A stretch of 64,000 bases of DNA, taken from Ascaphus truei (taxonomy: Eukaryota > Chordata > Amphibia > Anura > Ascaphidae). The notes below the pieces were generated by a model, which saw nothing but the letters and a program-made list of their open reading frames with translations, was not told the DNA's origin and did no database searches. Position 1 is the first letter of the stretch; every line of letters begins with the position of its first letter. This document shows positions 58,735 through 64,000 of this stretch, piece by piece. The position numbers were made by a program, and so were the translations under genes. Location of the stretch: the NCBI GenBank assembly GCA_036426205.1, contig CM071569.1, positions 285,756,408 to 285,820,407 of the forward strand. The letters run 5' to 3'.

Positions 58735-60106
58735 AATGGAGGAGGAATTAGAAAGACATGAAGTAGGTATTACTTATCCTGCGTTCATGGAGCTCGTAAC
58801 TGCAGCCGCAATGATTACACTTCAGCCCGGGGTTTAACAGGCTGATCCAGCCCTGGAGGGAGATGGACATGGGAAGGGAGAGTGTGCTCACTGGGTTAAT
58901 GGTGAAGGACTTGTTCTTGGAGATGCGGGAGGAATTTTCCCAACAGTTCCAATAGTCCCCGTTGCTACTGGACTTGCTAACTCTGGACTCACAGCACTTC
59001 TTGCCTCATGGGGGAAGGAGCTACAGCAGATGAGAGAATTTGCCTGCTGGCAGCTCTACACGGACAAGTGTCCCCTCACTCTCACTTGGTAAACGGAGAG
59101 CAAGCTGTCCCTCAAGTTAATCACCAAAGCTTCAACAAGTTTGTCTGTGGCACAGACAAAATCGACCATTTTCTATCAGACTTTGAAACTCAGTGTCTGA
59201 GATACCGGGTTCACAACGGGACTGGGTGCTGCGGATGCACCCCTTGTTGTCTGCGATTGCTAAAGTGACCCTGCAGGGCAAACCATGAGAAGATAGGGAT
59301 GACTATGAACATGTCAAAGCTTTGCTGCTGTTGCAGTATGCCCTCACCCCAGAAGACTACCGAGGCAAGTTCAGGACAGGGAAGCGTTATCTCAAGGAGT
59401 CCTATGTTAAATTTGGTGCCCGAATGGCATGGCAAGGCAAGGCACTCAGTGGATGGAGGGTTATGGTGCTACAAAATACCACACTTTGCTGGACTTGATT
59501 TTCCAGGAGCAGTTACTGCAGCAGTGTCACTCGGACGTGTGGGCATGGGTCTTTGACCGTAAAACTAAGACCCATGAGGAAGCTGCAAGAATGGCAGATG
59601 AGTATGTATGCAGTCGCTCCCTCATAGATGAGGAAGGGGCTCCCAAGAAACTGGCTGTGCCAGCCAGGGGATCCCAGCAGACTCCTCAGTGGCTACACAA
59701 GTCTGGAACAGAGAACGGCGTATCAAAAGCTGCAGAGTTTAGGCACGAGAGGAGATGCTATCTCTGCAACAAAGTGGGTCACATCAGACCTGACTGTCCG
59801 GACTGTGCCAAGTCCGGTGGACCCCATCAGGGACAACGTTCTCCAGCTGCGAGGCCAGTCGCCCATGTGCGACTGGCACACACAGAGGAGTCAAGCACAG
59901 CCACGGAATCAACCCACAGAGGGACGTCCGTGGAGAGTTTTGCGCTTGCCACCCTGGGACCAGCAGCGGAGAAAGAGGGACATCAGGTTGCATCAATCAG
60001 GATGCAGCCCAGCAATGTCCGGCAGAAACATTTGCAAAGAGTGACCATAGGAGATCGCCAAGCAGCCGGCTTGCTGGACTCTGGTGCCACTGATACCCTG
60101 GTCTGA
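58735..60106 (+). pseudogene. Family A gag-protease remnant, copy 3
   Basis: Same layout as copy 1: a capsid block with NHQSFNKFVCGTDKID (59,008-59,268), then a 225-codon frame (59,429-60,106) with the SCAN-like segment, zinc knuckle CYLCNKVGHIRPDC and protease DSGATDTL. Frameshifts near 59,260 and 59,420. The frame ends at the same TGA as copy 1. Confidence 0.8.
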
Positions 60107-60112
60107 CCTGAT

Positions 60113-61800
60113 ATGGTCCAACCAGAGTATTTGCTCCTGGGCACCAGGATGCAAGTGACCATGTCAGATGGGGGACTGTGGCCAATCCAGGTTGCCCGGG
60201 TCTTTTTGGATTGTGGTGCCGGATGTGGCATGAGGGAGGTGGGGGTATTGTCTGGGTTAGATGCCACAGTTTTGCTTGGCAATGACCTGGGACATGTAAC
60301 CTGTGTGTTCAGAGCAGAGCTGGTTCCTGTTGCAGCAATTACTAGGAGCCAGTCATCAGGGATCGCAGCAGAACCAACCCCTATCCCCCTGCATTTGGGA
60401 CCAACAGATCTAGCGGTGTCAGCGGAGACCAGACAGGTAACCCAGACTGAGTCGTTACCAGAGACTGACTTACTGTTCCTTTACCTGTTCCCCCTTGACT
60501 TAGAGACTAAGGGTGGGCGGTTAGTGTTAGGAAGAGGGTCTAGGGATGCGGTGAAAGCTGACCCCAGCTTGGAAGGTATGAGACTTCGGGTGTCCGTCTC
60601 AAGAAAGTGAGGTGTCAGACCACTTTCTGTGGCACCACGGGCTTCTGTTTAGGGAGCAAGGTTCTACCGGCTTAGAGAGAGTCTGGACATGTAGAAGATG
60701 GCTAGTGGTACAAAGTGAGAATAGGCAGCAGTTATTACAGGTAGCCCATTCCATTCCACTAGCGGGGCATCAGGGGGTTACTGTGATGAGAGCTCGGCTG
60801 TTGCAGCCTTACTCCTGGCCGGAGGCATCAGCGGCATTGGCAGATTTCTGCCACCCTGGTGATGCCTGCCATCCAGTGGGTAAGGTGGGTGATTGTGTGC
60901 CGATTTCCTTGGACTATTTACCGTAATGGGGAACCTGTTTCAGAGAGTAGCTCAGGCAGTGCTAGGTATCTTTGCTAGGATAGGTTTTCCTAGAGGGGTG
61001 CTAGTTAAGTTAGGGTGCCGGGTAAGTAGGCAGCCAGGAGCAGCAGCCACGGGTAAGTTAGAACAGCATAAGGATCTGTTCTCAGACCAGCCGGGCAGGA
61101 CACATAGTACAGATCAACCTGTGCTCACAGGTGATCTGCGTCCTCTGCATAAGTATGCCTACCCGGTATCTGCAGAGGTGAAGAGCAGTATAGAGAAGGA
61201 GGTAGGAGAGATGCTGACCTTAGGGGTAAGTGAACCGTCTCAGAGCCCTTGGGCTTGTCCGGTAGTCCCCGTAACTAAAAAGGATGGACCACCCGCTTCT
61301 TTGGGGACTACTGGCAGCTCAATGCAGGGACGGTGTCAGATGCTTATCCCATTCCCCGCATGGATGAGCTAGGTAAGTACTAAGTAAGTAGTAAAGGTAC
61401 TGGCAGATCCCCCTGAACCAGGAGGCTGGGGAATGTCAGCTTTCATCACTCCGAGTGGCCTCTATGAGTTCTTAGTGATGCCATTCCTCATGAGGAAAGC
61501 CACGGCTACCTTCCAACGCCTGGTCAATAGGTTGTTAGAAGGAATGCAGAGATATGCAAGGGCATATCTTGGAGTATATTGCTGTCTTTATTAATTCATG
61601 GGATTCACATCTCGTACATGTAGCAGCGGTGCTAGCCAGAATTAGGGGAGCAGGGCTTACCGTGAAACCCACTAAGGGGTTGGTAGGAATGGCTGAGGTG
61701 TTGTACTTAGGTCACAGGGTGGGCAGGGGGCATCTGAAGCCTGAACCAGCTATGGTTGAGGCAATAGTACAGTGGCCCATGCCCAAGACTAAGAAGCATA
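60113..61800 (+). pseudogene. Family A protease/RT remnant, copy 3
   Basis: The frame continues past the TGA through the protease. The segment 60,449-60,650, absent from both palindrome arms, is kept here. RT fragments follow (61,100-61,372, 61,440-61,560, 61,554-61,800), the last ending KPEPAMVEAIVQWPMPKTKK, the start of the RT connection region. The catalytic box has the same ILEYIAVF lesion as copy 1. RNase H and integrase are missing: the sequence runs into a CA tract at 61,797. Confidence 0.75.
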
Positions 61801-61960
61801 CACACATACACACACACACATACACGCACACACACACACACACACACACATACTGTACATACACACATACACATATACACACACACATACATACACATAT
61901 ACTCACATAGATACACACAAACATACACACATACACACATTAACACACACACACACATAC
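61797..61960 (+). repeat. (CA)n microsatellite
   Basis: ACACATACAC-type repeats at the junction between truncated RT and the CD101 promoter segment. Counterpart of 6,205-6,412. Confidence 0.9.
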
Positions 61961-62105
61961 ATGTCAGTACATTGCTGCAGCTTACCGTATTAACCCCTCC
62001 CGGTACCCGTATTATTAACCCTTCCTCTGCCACAGTCCTGCAGAGCACCATTGCAGCTGATGCATGTTAAACCCTTTCTGTGCAGTGCTTGGCTGCCAGA
62101 CTTAC

Positions 62106-62193
62106 CTGCGCATAAGAATAGTGCGGTGGTGAGCAGACAGCTCTGGGTGCTGGGGTGGAGACCGTCACGCATGCTGCCTCTGGATCTTCTCAT
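62106..62193 (-). CDS. cd101: CD101-like gene, exon 1 (signal peptide)
   Basis: ATG at 62,193 opens an 88-base coding exon ending at a consensus donor (GCGCAG/GTAAGT, 62,105) in phase 1. The peptide has a basic N-terminus (MRRSRGSMRDG) and a hydrophobic core (CLLTTALFLCAG). Joining its last base to exon 2 at 36,073 makes a Gly codon and places the predicted leader directly before the QREV start of the first Ig domain, as in CD101. The link across 26 kb is inference from strand, phase and leader fit. RNA-seq would decide. Confidence 0.55.
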
Positions 62194-62290
62194 TGCTGAG
62201 TCTGTAGCTGGTACCCATGTGCCTCCTTATATCCCCTCCAGGGGCGAAACCTCAGCCCTGTCCCATCCCCTCCTCCCCCCCACCAAGGGT
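62194..62290 (-). promoter_or_regulatory. TATA promoter of CD101-like gene
   Basis: On the minus strand, GATATAAGG lies about 33 bases before the ATG, within sequence shared with 5,902-5,979. A pyrimidine/purine-rich stretch (62,262-62,285) is just upstream. Homology to the palindrome copy stops near here. Confidence 0.45.
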
Positions 62291-62689
62291 CAGATAGTAC
62301 TGATGGGATTAGGGCTGGGCTGGGGACCTCTAGGACTGCACGGCTCAGCCAATGGCAATGGAAGAGACCTGCCTACCTCTAAGACAGCTCAGGGGGTGAG
62401 CGCATGGATACAGAGCCGACACCACTAGGACAAGACGGGAGAAGTAGGGAGTGGAAAAAATAACAAGTTGTGGTACTGTGGGTTTTACCATAAAAATATA
62501 CCCCCCAGTATCATCCCACTTCAGAGGCTAGTTCATGGATCCAACTACTAGACATGCTAGAGAAATTCTAAAGTTGCATTTACAGTCACATGAGCAGACA
62601 TATTTAAGAGACCCACCCCAAAAATCAAATCAGATCACTAAATCTGTCTATTTCTAAGTGTATATCTTTTTATATATATCATACACATT
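62291..62689. other. Upstream flank of the leader exon, unassigned
   Basis: Possible 5' regulatory sequence of the minus-strand gene. A CCAAT-type motif (AGCCAATGG) is at about 62,347. No repeat family recognised. Confidence 0.35.
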
Positions 62690-63210
62690 ATTTAAGTTAT
62701 GGTGGGGGAAAAAGGCGACAGAAAAACTCCACCGTTTGCATATAGCCAATTAGGAATATCCCTTGTAAGCACATTCACATGTCTTAGAAAGGTCTGCACC
62801 CTGCCTTTCAGCCATTATCACCCAGCATACAGCGCTTCCACTGCAGCAAGGGTTTCTGGGAATTTACATGCAAATGGACACACAATGTATCACCTTTGGC
62901 CTGAAATCCATTTTTACATGGAACTCTTATAAGCAAATGCTCTGCTGTTTACACAGCTTTTAAGCACAGCATGGGATTAGATGCAAAGCCAGTCAAACCC
63001 CTCACAGACAGCCGTTTTGACCTTTTCGGTCACATCAGTGTGAGGTTGGTTGTACTGGCTTTGCAATGTTCAAGCTGGGCAGGTTTACTGTACACATTAT
63101 TTACGTTATGGTGGGTGAAAAAGGTGACAAAACCGCCCCCGTCAGCATATAATCAATAAGGAATATCCCCTGTGAGCACAGACACATGTTTGCCACCCTG
63201 CCCTTCCCCA
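62690..63210. repeat. Interspersed repeat with partial tandem duplication
   Basis: The block TTATGGTGGGGGAAAAAGG at 62,697 recurs diverged at 63,107, each followed by a GGAATATCCC(T) block. Between them, 62,980-63,070 forms an imperfect hairpin around GCAAAGCCAGT and its inverse. Confidence 0.6.
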
Positions 63211-63301
63211 GTATCATATATAAATGGGAAGGGGAAAAGTCTGCGTCCGCCTATAGCAAAATGTGTGAGTGAAGATACACCGCGTGCAATGTAGGACAAG
63301 T

Positions 63302-63514
63302 GAGATATGGTAGAAGAAAGAAAAGAAACCCTACAGTATGCACTGTGTCAGTGATCCATGGTCCCTTATACTATTTATAATGCACTCGCTGTGATTTGAA
63401 GAATTGATTGCAAATTAAAAGCCTTTTATTGACTTGTTATAAATAGTATAAGGGACCATGGATCACTGACACAGTGCATACTGTAGGGTTTCATTTCTTT
63501 CTTCTACCATATCT
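63302..63514. repeat. Near-perfect hairpin, 79-bp arms
   Basis: 63,302-63,380 and 63,436-63,514 are inverse copies with about one mismatch per arm. The loop is 55 bases. It spans a CCATGGTCCCTTATACTATT block. No coding; a foldback or MITE-like unit, or a source of double-stranded RNA if transcribed. Confidence 0.85.
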
Positions 63515-64000
63515 CCCCATTATCACCCAGCATACAGTGCTTCCCCGGCAGGAAGGGTATATTTTCATGTGTTGACATTTCCGGATAAGTGCCTCACTGT
63601 CTGTGTTAGACTATATCTGTTTACTTATTGAGGTGTGTCCGTTGTGTCTTAAAACATAATCATGTGTTTGTTTGCACGCTGTTCTTTGCAACAATATAGC
63701 TGCGGGTAGTACCTTGTTTTGCTACAACTCACTTTCCTACAGGCTCATGTGCCCTATAGGTATTTATTGCCATCTCTTGGTCATTACTGTTGCCCTCTGT
63801 GTATCACTTTACACTGTGTCCTAGGTGGGTATCAGCAGTAGTGTTACACATTGGGCCTTGCAGTACTTGCATGTCCTCTGTAATTTGGGGGTCGGAGCCC
63901 CTTCCAGTTCTTTGTGTAGTTCTATGGTACATCAACACATTGTGTTTATATTTGCCTTGGAATAACCGTGTGCTCTTTCAGGGACATTTTCTTGCTGTTT
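63515..64000. other. Unassigned sequence to the window end
   Basis: Includes a TATCACCCAGCATACAGTGC block that also occurs at 62,817-62,836. No gene seen. Confidence 0.5.

Overview
The window reads as a repeat-dominated vertebrate nuclear genome, most likely an amphibian (inference: an IgSF exon set of CD101/EWI type, several Ty3/gypsy LTR families with SCAN-like Gag, L1/Tx1-type and L2/CR1-type LINEs, foldback elements, and minisatellites derived from LTRs). There are no operons, rRNA genes or CRISPR arrays. I found no tRNA gene. The only host gene I can support is a CD101 (IGSF2)-like gene on the minus strand. Its leader exon lies at 62,193-62,106, its first V-type Ig exon at 36,073-35,696 and its second Ig exon, with an EWI motif, at 35,328-34,921. 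All three junctions are phase 1, and the exon 2/3 join recreates the expected domain boundary. The 26-kb first intron is packed with transposable elements, and later exons are not in the window.

Region 1-11,333 is a giant inverted duplication. Each arm carries an LTR-B fragment, a 1.8-kb LTR-A with a tRNA-Leu primer site, and a decayed gag-protease-RT body. The right arm continues through a CA/TG tract to a second copy of the promoter plus leader exon (5,902-6,190). A third copy of the same unit, LTR-A to leader exon, occupies 56,656-62,290. The two palindrome arms share a 200-bp deletion that the third copy lacks, and all copies share dead-pol lesions. The unit therefore spread by DNA-level duplication, not fresh retrotransposition.

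Region 11,755-15,605 is a minisatellite (37-41 bp units, about 985-bp higher-order period) followed by a degenerate TTAGGG-like array. Region 15,888-24,020 holds solo and partial LTRs, a SCAN-Gag gypsy element and an antisense relative of family A. Region 24,020-33,012 holds a nearly intact L1 (minus strand), an L2-like 3' end and a decayed L1 split by a small insertion with a 14-bp target duplication. Region 33,220-38,668 holds minisatellites, a solo LTR, two CD101 exons and foldback elements.

Region 38,669-45,641 is an LTR element whose internal region encodes one long, now interrupted, reading frame of about 695 codons with no recognisable pol. It is broken by a 1.9-kb insertion with a 14-bp target duplication, hammerhead-like motifs, and a 109-bp copy of its host element's own sequence. 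Region 45,642-55,440 is a large inverted-repeat element whose right arm is split by a 7.85-kb pogo/Tigger-like TA insertion. Region 55,650-64,000 holds foldbacks, a LINE tail, the third LTR-A unit, the CD101 promoter/leader exon, and a final hairpin.
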